The notes under the pieces were generated by a model. The model saw only the letters and a program-made list of their open reading frames with translations. It did not search any database and was not told where the DNA came from. The position numbers were made by a program, and so were the translations under genes. This document shows positions 49,605 to 62,148 of a stretch of DNA of 64,000 nucleotides, piece after piece (positions within the stretch are counted from its first letter, which is position 1; the number at the start of each line of letters is the position of its first letter). The DNA is from Ectocarpus siliculosus (lineage: Eukaryota > Sar > Phaeophyceae > Ectocarpales > Ectocarpaceae): the NCBI GenBank assembly GCA_000310025.1, contig FN649749.1:2938473-3002472 (forward strand). The letters are read 5' to 3'.

Positions 49605-52600
49605 AGCTGAAGGCGGGCATGGTCCGTGGCGGACGTGGAAGTATATTGGGTATCTATCCGCAGCATGATCCACTGCGGACGTGAAGTATATTGCGTTTCA
49701 ATCCGCAGAGAGGGGTTGATTTGCCGTGTTCGCGCGGCGACGAGTTGTGGGCAGTTAATGGTAGCTAGTTCATGGAGGGGGGGTTCACGGTTGTGCTGAG
49801 GCGAGAAAACATGTTGGGGCGAGTGTTTTCTTCGCCGTTGACCTCCCCACACGGGGACGTGCTCTGAGCGGCGTATGACAAGCCCTGAATGACAGACACT
49901 ACAGTACCCCTCCAAACTCCTGGCCGGCCAGCTTCTCGCCGCCTTTCCTTTGCTCGGTGTTTACGGCTACACCACACATTGTGGCAACTGCTGTGGCCGA
50001 CGGCGCGTGTTTGTTGTACATGTTTCGCCCTCCTCCCGAAACGGTGTGTGTTGCACCGCCGTTGTCGTGTACGGGTGGAGGTTGTTTTTGTACCGGTGGT
50101 GGCAGCGAGCGGCGGGCGTTTCATGTGCGTGTGTTTCCGCCCCCGGTCGTGGTATGAGTAACTGTCGGTTCTTATTTCCTCTTGCGGGCTACAAAAGGCC
50201 GCTATAGGTATCTGTGTAGGATTGTTCATCCGGGCTCACAAACGGTTGTCTTTTGTTCGGGCTTACGAAAGTTCTTCGCAGCGCCACCATTCATTTATTT
50301 GTTGCCCCGGCGGGTGGACGGTCTCCGCGACTTGTTTTTTTGTGTTTTATTTAGGCCTGTTTCTCTCCGCGCGGGTCTCTCCGCGCGAGGGCTCCGTGAG
50401 ATCCGTGTCCGGGAAGGGGGAAGTGTGATGTAGGTTTAGGGTTCGGTGTGTTTTTTAAGTGTTGTCATTCTTTGTTTACCCTTATTGGGGAGGGGGCTGT
50501 GGTGTCCGGTGGGAAGCGAAGTGGGAGTCTCGCAACGAGATGCATCGCAAGCGAGACGCAGTAGTGGTGGTGCGGAGAGGGCGACTGCCGATGAGGGGGC
50601 CGGGCAGGCTAGCGGGGGGGGGGGTTGTGCGTTCTGGGAGACAGGATCGATTGAATTTTTTTTTTTTTGGTGGTGCGTGCGTGGGTGCGTGTATGACACC
50701 TGAACGATTCCCTTGTAAATACCACGGTTTATTTCTGTTGTGTGTGCCACGTAGCTTTTGAGCGAGAGAAACGGATGGCAGGAAACGGGTGTGGAGGCCA
50801 GGCGGCGAGCTATGTTGACGGCGGCGTGTGTGTGAGGTGTGTTTCCGCAGCGAGGAGGGAGTATAGGTCGGCGCGCGGTGTTCGATGTACGGCGGTGTGT
50901 ATTGCTTCCCAACTAGTTGAGGTTACCCCCGAGGCGCCTTTCAAGGTGTGAGTCAGGTGTTGCTTTCCAAGCGAAAACGTGGGGTGTTTGGTGTAATTTT
51001 CTTGCCTTGAATGCACGCTTATTCCGCCGTAGTAAAGCATGTTTTTTTTAGTGGGGTCTGGTGCCGCCAGCGAGAGGATGCTGTAGGAAGGAGCTGTTGC
51101 CGTTGTCTAGCATGTTCATCTTCTCGAGAGCTCTTGAGTATGTTACGGGTGTGGGATGTATTGAGCGAGGGGCTCCATGAGGTGGTAGATGTCGTTATGT
51201 ACGCGTGTTGTTGGTGCGATAAGTTTATTGTATTGTATAGACGTGGTGGTTCAAGATTGGGATCCCCCGTCACCCCCCCCCCTCCCCCACCAACAGTGTT
51301 GTCGTAACTGCGTATATATGTTTGTGTTTCAAATGAATTGTTATATCGCCTCCTCTCTCGCAAGACGAATGGTGGGCTCAAGATGACACGTAAGAAAAGC
51401 GGATCGGTGAAGACATGTATGTATGAATTTCAACTCAATCGATGTACGATGTACCACTTCTTTTTCGTGTTGTCCTGTCTAGATATGTTTTGTGGGCGCC
51501 AGAATATTTCGCATTTCGGTGAATGTGTGACGCACCAGCCGGGGTCACACAGACAGGAGTTCTTCCTCGAAGGTGCTTCTGTTATACTGTCAAAGCGCGA
51601 GGAGGGCCGGGAGAAGTGTGTGTAACAATTACACGCCAGAGTCCCTGTAAATGAGCAGTATCGGGTGCCTACAGTAGTACCCCAAACATGTTGCGATATT
51701 CAATCAATCCCGCCGCCAGCTCAGCCTAAAACAACTGTAGTCTGAAACCTGGCGCTATTATTGGCACAAATAAATTTGTTTGTGCGAGAATGAATGGTTC
51801 ATACAGCGAACGTTTTCGCAACACATGCACCAAAAACGCGAGTGAGTTTCTTTCCCAGATAATAATATGCGAATCTGAAAATTGACCATGCCACCCCCCC
51901 CCCCCCCCCCCCCCTGGGTAAAAACATAATTCACATTTTTTTTTTTTCCCCCTTTACACCCCAAAAAAAAACATCATCCCAAGGAAATATAAGTGGGGAA
52001 ACGAACTACACTACATACATACATACCAAATATGAAACCGTCCACTGGAGGGTGCCCCAGGGAGGTTAACCCCCGGCATCGGCCTTGTTTTAGGAAGCCG
52101 TAAATAAAATGTATGTATGTGTAGCATACCCCTGTACCCGGGAAACTATACTTCATGGTTTTGCTGCTTGGACAGTAGTCTACACAGACAGACAGACAGC
52201 TGCATCCTATGATTATAATATGCGTCCCGCTCTCGCTCGGAGAAGTTGAAATAAATTTGAATTTATTTCCATCCACATCCCTCGACGTACTTCCCGCATG
52301 AAGCAACCCTCCCTGCAATGTGCAACGACACACCGTCTTAACTAGCTGACTCAATCAACCTCTCCTTACCTTCTATCATCACCGGTGCTAGGTATAAGTA
52401 GGGATCTGTCGACGATCCCACCGCCTTGCTTGCCCGTTGTGCAACCGTCCTTTACCGAATGATGCAAATAATCACCGCCCACGCACAACACACACACACA
52501 CACAACACATTATTTATCCCCACATGGCACCAGCCCCCCACCTCATCAGCTGACCAATTGCCGCTGTCACCCTGAGTGTACGCAGACTGACGCAGAACAA

Positions 52601-53147
52601 TTTACAAATTGCACATGATGAACAGTCGATGGTCGTGATCCACTTGGTCCATAGTCGAGGAATATTTTTCCGGTGGCCAGGGCTGAAGTTGGAGTGGTGA
52701 ACTCACTACAGCAGTATGCAGTAGATGGCAGTGTGTGAGGCAGCACGTGTTCGCATACCCCCCCGCCCATTTCGGGAAAAAATGATCTTAGTATGGGGGG
52801 GGGGGGGGGGGGGGGAAAAAAAAAAAGGGTTTTTTTTTCCTCCCTTCCTCCAAAAAAATTTTGAAAAAAAAAAAACCCCNNNNNNNNNNNNNNNNNNNNN
52901 NNNNNNNNNNNNNNNNNNNNNNNNNNNNNNNNNNNNNNNNNNNNNTACCCTGTGTTTGTGCCGTGTGTGGGGTGTCATCCGTGCCAAGTGTCTCATCAGC
53001 TTTGCCGGCAAGAGGAGCAGTCGCCCTTGCCGGTCGCCGGGGGGGGGTCTGTCTCTTCGAAGCTAGACCAGAAAGTGGGACGCTGCCGAATGCTGAAAGA
53101 GAGACGCACACAACCACACTGGTGAAAGAAGGGGAGCAATATCTGGA
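49605..53147. other. Intergenic region between PGM2 and the bactofilin-RGS-globin gene
   Basis: Contains the PGM2 3' untranslated region and the upstream region of the next gene. There are poly-C/poly-T runs at 51893-51950, poly-G/poly-A runs at 52796-52878 and an N gap. A TACATACATAC tract lies near 52013-52025. No exon, RNA gene or transposon was recognised. Confidence 0.6.
52880..52945. other. Assembly gap of 66 N
   Basis: Sixty-six N characters, flanked on the left by inflated homopolymers (poly-G, poly-A, poly-T) typical of poor read ends. The true gap size may differ. Confidence 0.98.
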
Positions 53148-53180
53148 ATGCCTGCTGATGGGGCGACACGTACATACATC

Positions 53181-56100
53181 ATGACCGATGCTGTCTCGAA
53201 GCCGTCGACGTGGCAGGGCTCCCCCCCGACTACCTTCAAGCCCAAGAAGCCCTTCATGCCTCGCCTGGTGCGATCGAACAAGCCAGACCATGTCATCGGC
53301 CCAGGCGCTATGCTGCAGGTATGCACGTGTATCCGCACACGACGAACATGCAAAAATCCCTGCACACAAAATACAAATCATTCCAACAATCCCTGCACAC
53401 AAAATACAAATCATTCCAACGTGTCGCCCACTACATTATTAGCAAGATGTGTTACACTCTGAATCTGCCTCTTGTCTTGTAGCTTGCTGTCTCTTCCACA
53501 AGAACTATTATAATGAAGACGGCTGTTCGTATGCGTACTCTTCGTTATGACAGCTGAGATTTGTCGCCCGAAGGTTCATGTCCGCTGGACGTTTCGTCCC
53601 AGTGGTAGACACCGCCGTTATGTTTGGTCACCTCATCGTTGAGATTAATAATTGCGTACCCAAACGCGTTCGTAAATTCCTCCTGAAGCGCGGAAAGATC
53701 AAGGATGGTTGGGAAATACTTGCTCCAGTGCTGGGCCGCAGTCATTTCGATCCGTTTTTGTCCGGCTGTGTGTGTGTCTGTCTTCTCTGGTTTCATATTT
53801 GACGAGAGTCATGCGTGCATGCCGTGTTGCAGCGTTGCTGCTTTTTGTTTCCCCGTCGGCAAGTCTTCTTGTGGCCCCCGGCGTTATCCCTCGCCTTCTC
53901 CCCTCCCTTTCGAGTTGAACTGCTGTAAGATGCATGTACGTGGCCCACCACCTCCCTCTCTCTTTGGTCAGGATTACAACCAAAGTTTGCGCCACACGCA
54001 AGCTGACTACAAGTACTACTGTAGAGGGGAAAATGTGGTAGCACAGCCGTTGTCGCGGAAATACTTTTTCGTTGTGGGATGGGGAAGGGAGAGCAAGCCA
54101 TTTACTTCGAGTATTTTTTTTTAACGGGCACAATTTACTCCTGGTGGCTGTTTGTTCGAGACACTGCACTGTGCGACTTGCTGCGCGTTCGCGCCCTAAC
54201 TACTTGGGCAAGAGATCAGCACCGGATCGCAGTGTCGTAGCTTGAAAAACACACGCTGCCAATAGTATGGCAACAGCACCCAGCATAATCCGATGCGCTT
54301 CGAGCGGGGTGACATCCTGCGCAACACGGAGAAAAAAGAGAGGCTGCGACAATTGCGACACGGCGGTATATTGTGTTGCATTAGACTTCTGTTGCAGACT
54401 ACGTAGAATAGATGTTCGTGTGTACAGTATTGTGCAATCTCGCAAAGATCGGGGTAACACCTCTGTGTGTAGGTACACACCCAGGAGCCGAGGAGTCGAT
54501 GTGATACTCCTGTAGCAAAGGTTCGAAACTACGCACATACGCACATACCCCGCCGGACACATCACAACAGCGGCAGCAAGCCTCGCTACTTTTGTAGCTC
54601 TCAGCTCTTCGATTCACCAACGGATCCCACGGCAAGTTTTGCAAGGATTTCGACCGTTGCCAAAATTAGCGGATATTGTAGCGCCAGTTCGAGTGTACAC
54701 AGAGGGAAGAGAGTGCTGAACTCTTCTCGCATTAGAAATCGAAGGCAACGTACCGCAGGAGGGGAGGGTAGAGAGGGGCCCTTCTGTGTGACCACGGGTT
54801 AAACAGCACTATAATAGTTAGTGCTGTGAGCGGTGATTTGAAGTGAAACAAGAAAAAAAAAATGCCCAGACAGCCAGACGACGTTTTCATGGTCCGCAGC
54901 AACCGATGGTTCACTCTGTGTGTTTCATTTCATCTCTCTATCTATTTATAGTATCTACATGCTGCGCGCTGTTGTAGTATGACGTCGACTTCATTTTTGT
55001 TTCGGTACTATGTACTGCTGTGTTATTGTATTTTGTATTTTCAACCACAACTTATGTAGCGAATCTGTCGGCTACTGGGTCGGGACTTGTTGTATGGTGA
55101 ACTCGGTGTGCTTGTCGTAAAGAACGTGCCACCTACATACTCGAAGTGTAGCAGTGAAGAGCCTATGTATGGAAAATCCAGTATCTATGTATGTCCACTA
55201 TGACGTTGGCCATATAAGAGCAGCTTAGAATAAATGCGTAGTCGCCGTGGGGGTACAGTACCCCATGTACATCGACAAAATAGGAAACAAGCCTCCGCCA
55301 AAATAACAGGCGCGTACTACTGTAAGCAGGTTGGGGTGGTGCGTAGTTTGTGAGGTCTTGCGCTCTCGGAGATACCCGTCTGCGACAAATGGCGTCTCGG
55401 GTCTTCTCTTACATAAGTCACCTTCCCTTGGTTCCGATGGCTGAATGCTCCCCCCCCCCCCCCCCACCTTTGCTCCAGACCCCCCAACCATTCTAATACG
55501 GGTCCGCAGTTGAGAAAATGTTTCGTGAAGAAACAGAGGCGGGCTCACATTTTCACGAAAAACGAGAAAAGAAATGGGTTAAGAAACACACCTCCTCAGC
55601 GGCGGTGCATCCTTACACTGAACTCTTCTTTTAAGTATATATCAACGTGTGCTCGACTGCTGCTGTGGTGACGAAAATATGAAAACTGAGTCCTCGACCC
55701 GATTTTGAGTTTGACGTTCCTTGTCCCCGTGCCCGTACTGCAGGGGCGGTTGCAGTTCAAAGGCCTGCTGCGCGTGGAGGGCCGCTTCGAGGGGGTCCTG
55801 AAGGCGGCGGAGGGCGCCAACATGATGGTGGCGCGGTCGGGCGTGATAGCTGGGGACGTGGAGGGATGCCACTCGGTGATCGTCGAAGGAACGATTATTG
55901 GCAACGTGAGCGCGAGCGTTGTGGTCCTGCGTCGGTACGCCAACGTTCAGGGGTGAGCTACGTATTCTAGCTGTCTTGTGTACTGCTGTCGAGATTTTAT
56001 CTTTAGGGGAGGGGTTTCCATTTTGCGTGTAGGGGAGAGGGGGCGTGTTTTTCTCGGCATGCGACAACGACGTGACAAACCTCGTCCTTTCACGTCTGTA

Positions 56101-56741
56101 TAAGCGTACGTGTGTATGCTTACTACTCTGAAGATATGTATTGAATCGTTCATTGTTCGCACAGAGGTGACTTGCCCGCGGTAATGAGGACCCCCATCAT
56201 GAAGCCATCATGAGGCCAACAGCAGTCGGAGCACCCCCCCTCCCCCCCCCTTTCCGGACTCTCGACCCCATCGATGTTGAGGGTGCCGTCCGTGCCGCCT
56301 CAGCAGAGCGATTAGCCTCTTCGGTGTCAGCCATGGCCGTATCACGATGGCCCCGCGCCCTAGTGAGATACCCCCCCTCCCCCCACTTTCCCAACCGCCC
56401 CCCTCCCCCCCTTGAAAACCAGGAACGTGTGGTGCAAGGACTTGGCTGCGGCGGCAACGGCGGTGTTCCGCAACCGGGCCACGGAGTCGCCGGCCCCGAG
56501 CTCTTCCTCTTCTTCCCACCACCACCGCCGGTCGAGCTCGACCTCCTCGGGCGTGATGGGCGACGCAGCAGGCAGTCGTTCACGCGGCGGCAGCGGCAGC
56601 GGCAGCGGCGGGAGGGCTCTTACGCCCCCCGCGTCCTCCTCCGGCAACCGCACGACCCAACCGACCCCTTCCCCCGATTCAGAAAGGCAGGCTTCCTCGA
56701 CTACGACGGCGGCGACAACGGCGGACGACAGCGACGTGTCC

Positions 56742-56778
<37 letters not shown>

Positions 56779-57029
56779 AGGGCTTGCCGGACGCCATCGC
56801 GGTTGCCGTCGCCTCGACGTTTCCCACCGCAGGCGGCGGTGGCGGTGCGGGGGGGAGTTCAGCAGGGGGAGGCTGTCCTTTTTCGGGTCGCGACGGGGAG
56901 GCGTTTGCGATGGACGCCTCGTCATCGACGGTGCTGGCGGCGGCACAGACCTCGGCGGCGTCTACTACAAACTCCGTCGTTGCGGCGGCGGTAGTGGTAG
57001 GGAGAGGCGTGGCGAAGTCGGGCGGCGAA

Positions 57030-57072
<43 letters not shown>

Positions 57073-58841
57073 GCCGCGGCAGCGGCGGTGGCGGCGGCGG
57101 CGGCGGCGGCGGGCCGTGGTCGTCGTCGTCGCCGAACGATTCGCGCGCGCTCGTGGTGCCCGTCGCGAAGAACTTTGCAAAGGCTAACGGCAACAACAGC
57201 AACAACCTGCTGTCGCCTCAGACCCCGCCGCCGTCGACCGGCCGCCGGTACGGAGCTAGCGGTGCTTCCGGTTGCGGCGCCGGCATGGACGCCTACGGCC
57301 GCTACTCGACGGTGGAGTCGCCCCCGCGCACGCACCGGCGTGCCGTTCACGCCGGGAGCACCCCGGGGAGAGCGCTCTCGTCGGGCTTCTCGACGGCGCC
57401 GGGCGGCGGCGAGGGAAAAGCTTTGGCAGGAGGAGGAGGAGGGGGGCCGGGGCAGGAGCAGGGGGGTGCGGGGTTTCAGTCGCTGGCGTCCGGAGCCGCG
57501 GCGGGTCCCGGTGGCTGCTGCGCCGGTGGTGCGGCGAACAGCCAGACCGATGTGAGTTTTTGGTTGGAAAAGTTGTAGATGGGTATATAGCCTAACGCTA
57601 ACAAGGTGTGTGTGCTCGGAACGAGCTCGGGGGGGGGGGGGGGGGATACTCGGTCTTGCCGAAGCGGTCGTCGGTAGGAAAGCGACATTATTAGGCGGAA
57701 AACGCCTTCCAAGAGAGGCCAGACGGACGCTACGTGGCGTACACGGGGATGGGCTTGCTCTCTGGCCCTTTGTCTTGGTTGCTCTTGGTGGTGTGACTGC
57801 TGTCTCATTTCGGTGGTAAAATGATAGCAAACTGATGGCTGTGCCACTGCTTGATATGGGCCTGTCGTAGCTGGCATCGACTGCGGCAATCTGCTGACCA
57901 ATGAACAGGCGGCGTATGTGTGCGCGTGCGTGTGCCTGCATGCCGTCTTATGTTCCGCCGCATATTTTTGCCACGTCCGACCGAGTGTAAAGACCGACAC
58001 TGCGATGCTGCTGTGCTTGTAGCTGTTGGTGCCATCGAGACTCACATGACGCACTCAGCTGCGCTGTGTTCCGCCTACAAATTGTACGCCCCTGCTGTGT
58101 TTGAAGCTCTTCACACGTTTCGTAAGCGTCCTAGCTACCTCGTTTCAACCTTTGCAATCGTAGCTGTGTGTCCCTCTCGAAGCTTACATTGTGACCAACT
58201 CAGACCACGCTACGTCTCTGTGCTCCCAATACCGCTTTGTATGCGCCCCCTATGCAACAGGGCTGTTTATTTAAGCTTGTGCGTCCGGCCTCGTTTGGAC
58301 CCACCTGGTTAGCTGTTTAGCAGCTGGCAGCTAGCAGCTAGCAGCTTTTCTCTGCGAGTCCTGGCGTTTAGCACGTTGCTACTGCGCATGTATCTGTCGC
58401 GTCGATGAAAACGCGTGGTGTGCGTCCCATGCTTGCACGCCAATTTGTCGGGTGCTCTTCCCCTATCGTTTCGTCGGTAACGAGAACGTTGGGCATCTTG
58501 TGTCGTCACGGTACGGGCGTGCGCGGTGCGCCGGCGTCCTTCCCCCCCCCCCGCCCCCCCGAGGACGCGTGGTTAATGGTCTAACAACTGCTAAGGCACG
58601 CAAAACTCCGTCCTCTCGAGGAGGACTCGTGGCCATTGTTCTGAGGCATGCAACACATGCGTACGCATCCCTCCCCCCCCCCTGCAGCGGTGGCGCCACT
58701 CCGGGAAGGACTACGGGGTAAGGGCGCCGTCCCTAACCGCGGCGTTCTCTTCGGTGGCGATACTGCTCCGGTTCGACGGCGAAGCGGGCTTCGACAAGCA
58801 CCTGGAGATGGAGTATGCTGCCGAGAACCTTTGGTGAGGGG

Positions 58842-58881
<40 letters not shown>

Positions 58882-61800
58882 GTTCGGGGAGGAACAAAGG
58901 AAACTAAGGGACGGGAGGGAGAAGGTCTGCTGCTGCTCCCATGCTAGCTTCCAAATTGTAGTCACAGCAGTGATTGTTTGGATCTCTTGTTTTGGGGCAG
59001 GAGACCTTTGCTGACACCAGATTCTCGAGCGGAGAAGAAGCACCATCGAAAACCTTCCTTGTCCTCTGTGTCGATTTGTGCGCTGCACTGCTGCTACTGT
59101 TGTACGCGCACGATGACCCACCCGCGCATGTGTCTGGTGAGATTTACAGAAGCCCTGTATGGTCGGGTGCATAATTCTGTAAAACCCATGTAAACAATGG
59201 TTGGCCTGCACTACCTAGTTTCCTCCGCGCCCACGGCAATAGCTCGTGTTCGTGACCAATTAGCCCCCTCTAGCCCAGACACCATCAGCGCCTGCTCTGT
59301 TTTTCTTCGGTTTTTCAGGACAACCAAACCGGCAGATAGGAAATCCTCTCTCGCTTGCATCCATCCTGTCACGCTTCTTGTTTTTTTCCTTACGAAACAC
59401 CATGGTAATACCCATGGTACACGACAAATCCTTGTTGTTTGAGCAGGTTCTGGAAGCAGGGCATGAAATTCCGGTCTACTCAGTTCGAAGAGACAGCTCG
59501 GCGACGGGAGGAGGCCCGCAGAATCTTCGATACCTTCCTCGCCGTCGACTCCCCTGACCAGGTTCGAAGGCATGACTAGTAATAAGGCACAGCTACGTTA
59601 CTGCTGCGGACGGATATTAGATACTGCGTTGCCCGTTGGAGGATTTTTGGGCACATTTCTATTGTAACTGACATGCATTTTCGTATGGATTCCGAGCGAG
59701 CCCATTCCCATCGAGTCAAAATGTTGTAAATGTTTATTATTTGATACTGTATCAAACAACAGCTACAGTGTTTTATTTTCGCCGGCGCTTTTTTTTTGTG
59801 TCTCTCTGCTTATTTGCGACGGCTGTAAGAGGCCGAGAGAGCGGAAATGGAACTCTCTGAGAACCCGACAGAATGTGCGACTGCTCACAATGAAAATACC
59901 TTAATTGGTTCATATTATTTCAAATTTTATGCGCAGCTTTTCTTTTTCGCCCACGTGTTGCTGTATGCATGTATATGCAGGTTAACATCTCCCATGAGGA
60001 CAGGGAGGACGTGCTGGCGGCGCTAGAGAACAGGCCCGGGGCTCAGGCCGTCGGTGCCGGGCTCTTCGACGAAGCCTTGGTTCAGGTGACATTTGGAGTA
60101 GAGTAGTCCTGCAGGCTCTGCTGACGCTATTTTATGTCTTGATAGTACAGGTGACATTGGAGTAGAGTAGTCCTGCAGGCTCTGCTGACGCTATTTTATG
60201 TACTGATAGTACAGGTGACATTGGAGTAGAGTAGTCCTGCAGGCTCTGCTGACGCTATTTTATGTATTGATATTACAGGTGACATTGGAGTAGAGTAGTC
60301 CTGCAGGCTCTGCTGACACTATTTTATGTACTGATAGTACAGGTGACATTGGAGTAGAGTAGTCCTGCAGGCTCTGTTGAAGCTATTTTATGTATTGATA
60401 GTACAGGTGACAACGGTTGGATGGAGTAGTCCTGCAGGCTCTGTTGACGCTATTTTATGTATTAGTAGTACAGGCGACAACGGTTGGGTGGAGTAGTCCT
60501 GCAGGCTCTGTTACGGCTATATTGTTAGTACAGGTGACAACCATCTGCAGGCTCTATTAACCCTTTTATCTTTACCCTTGGGTAGTCCTGCAGGCTCTGC
60601 CAACGCTATACCCCAAAGTTCGACAATATGAGGGCCATTCGGACACAAGCGCGAATACCAATGGTCCCTATACTTGCGAACATGATGTGGTATTGTTGAG
60701 ACAGTTCAGGGGTCCTTGTGTATACAAAGGCCGCCAAGCGATACGGCGTGATGTCGCCCTCATGACAGCCGCTTGTGCCCGCTCGATACTGTACCCACGA
60801 GTTACTATTTCGCCGCAAACAAATCTCGCCGGATACGCACCATGTCATAACTGCGTCCGCTGCTCGACTGCTGTGCTGCCTCTGGCGCCTCGGCTCCCCG
60901 GTGCAACAACTGTGCTAACGTGACGCCTGCGCGTCCCGTGACGGTATTGCTTCCGCTGCCGCTGCCGCTGCCGCTGCCGCTGCCGCTGCCGCTTCCGCTC
61001 CCCGGCTGTTGCTAGGTGGAGAACATGCTGGTTCTGGGACCGTTCCCTCGCTTCGTTTCGGTGACGGTCGAGACCGTCAAGACGAGCTGGCAGAAGGTCT
61101 TGGACAGATTCGGCTTCCAAGACATTGCAGGTGAAACGGCGGTCTTGCTTTCGCGGTGGTAGCGTGCTCTACATGGGAAATCTATCTCATACGTGAATGA
61201 CGCTGCTGCTCTTGGGGTCGTTTGTGGGTTCTTCTTGAAGGTACCTCCCGGCACCTTCGACCCCTTCCTCGCGGGTTTTTTAGTCGATTCAAAACTCCGA
61301 TCCACTAGTCATGCGGCGGGCACCATTGCCGCCGCCACCACCACCTACTACATAGCTACTAAGGCTACCACTGCTAGTGAGACTTGTACAGAACATGCCA
61401 CCCGTTGAGAACGTTGGAGTTCAGAAGTTCAGGCTCAACAACACCGAAACTCGCGAACTCGACCATGACCACCGGTGCGCTGTTCAGAACAGTGAACAAA
61501 AGAAGTTGATGTTGGGATACCCCAAAGATGGCATAAGAAACGAGCCTTAGGATAAAGCAAGAGGTTCTGAGGGTGTTGTCTGTGTCTCCCTCTATGGTTG
61601 GTTCCGGCCAGGACCCAGGCTGCAAGGCCCGTGAGATGACCTAGATAGCAAATCTCCCGCGACCACTGGGCGTAGTAAGCACCCTGACGCATGCAGGCTA
61701 CGTGCGATGCCCCATCTTACGCAGTCTATAAACCGCAACCCGCCTGGGTAGATGCGGCGATGAGTGCCCGGTGAGTTATCCCTCCGCGCCGCCGCCCTCG

Positions 61801-62072
61801 CTTTGTCAACCGACGCTTGGCTGCCAACATTTTGGTAAAGATAAAGGTTTTGGCATATAATGGAGATTGTTTGGCTTGGGACGCATCACACGCGTGAAAA
61901 TGTCTGGCGTGGGATCCCCCCCCCCTTCACACTGTGGGTGCCTCTCCCCCCCCACTTCGTTTTCTTGCCCTGTTCAGGTAAGGCATCCCTTTGCACGCCC
62001 TCTCACCCGTGATTGCGCCTCTCTGTCTGTCTGTCTGTCGGCCCGCTCTGTCTGTATTGTCATTGTGCTACT

Positions 62073-62148
<76 letters not shown>

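Larger units (their letters stand above)
58688..61060 (+). other. RGS domain (exons 4-7)
   Basis: FDKHLEMEYAAENLWFWKQG matches the RGS core F..FL..E.S.ENL.FW, including the Glu-Asn pair that contacts G-alpha. IFDTFLAVDSPDQVNI carries the conserved Asn after VN. LFDEALVQVENMLVLGPFPR ends with the F..R.F motif of the last helices. All three G-alpha contact regions are kept, so GAP activity is plausible. Confidence 0.88.

Noticed and set aside
56165-56211. Short bactofilin ending (acceptor at 56164, stop at 56209)
   Set aside because: It is in phase but breaks the beta-helix pattern. Splicing to 56423 continues the domain (VQG then NVWCKDL). A minor isoform is not excluded.
56360-57205. Long minus-strand frames across the bactofilin-RGS linker
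   Set aside because: GC-rich triplet repeats keep several frames open; only the plus-strand frame continues the bactofilin fold at its exon junction.
60083-60600. CRISPR-like array
   Set aside because: Repeats are contiguous 64-65 bp tandem units without unique spacers, in a eukaryotic intron.
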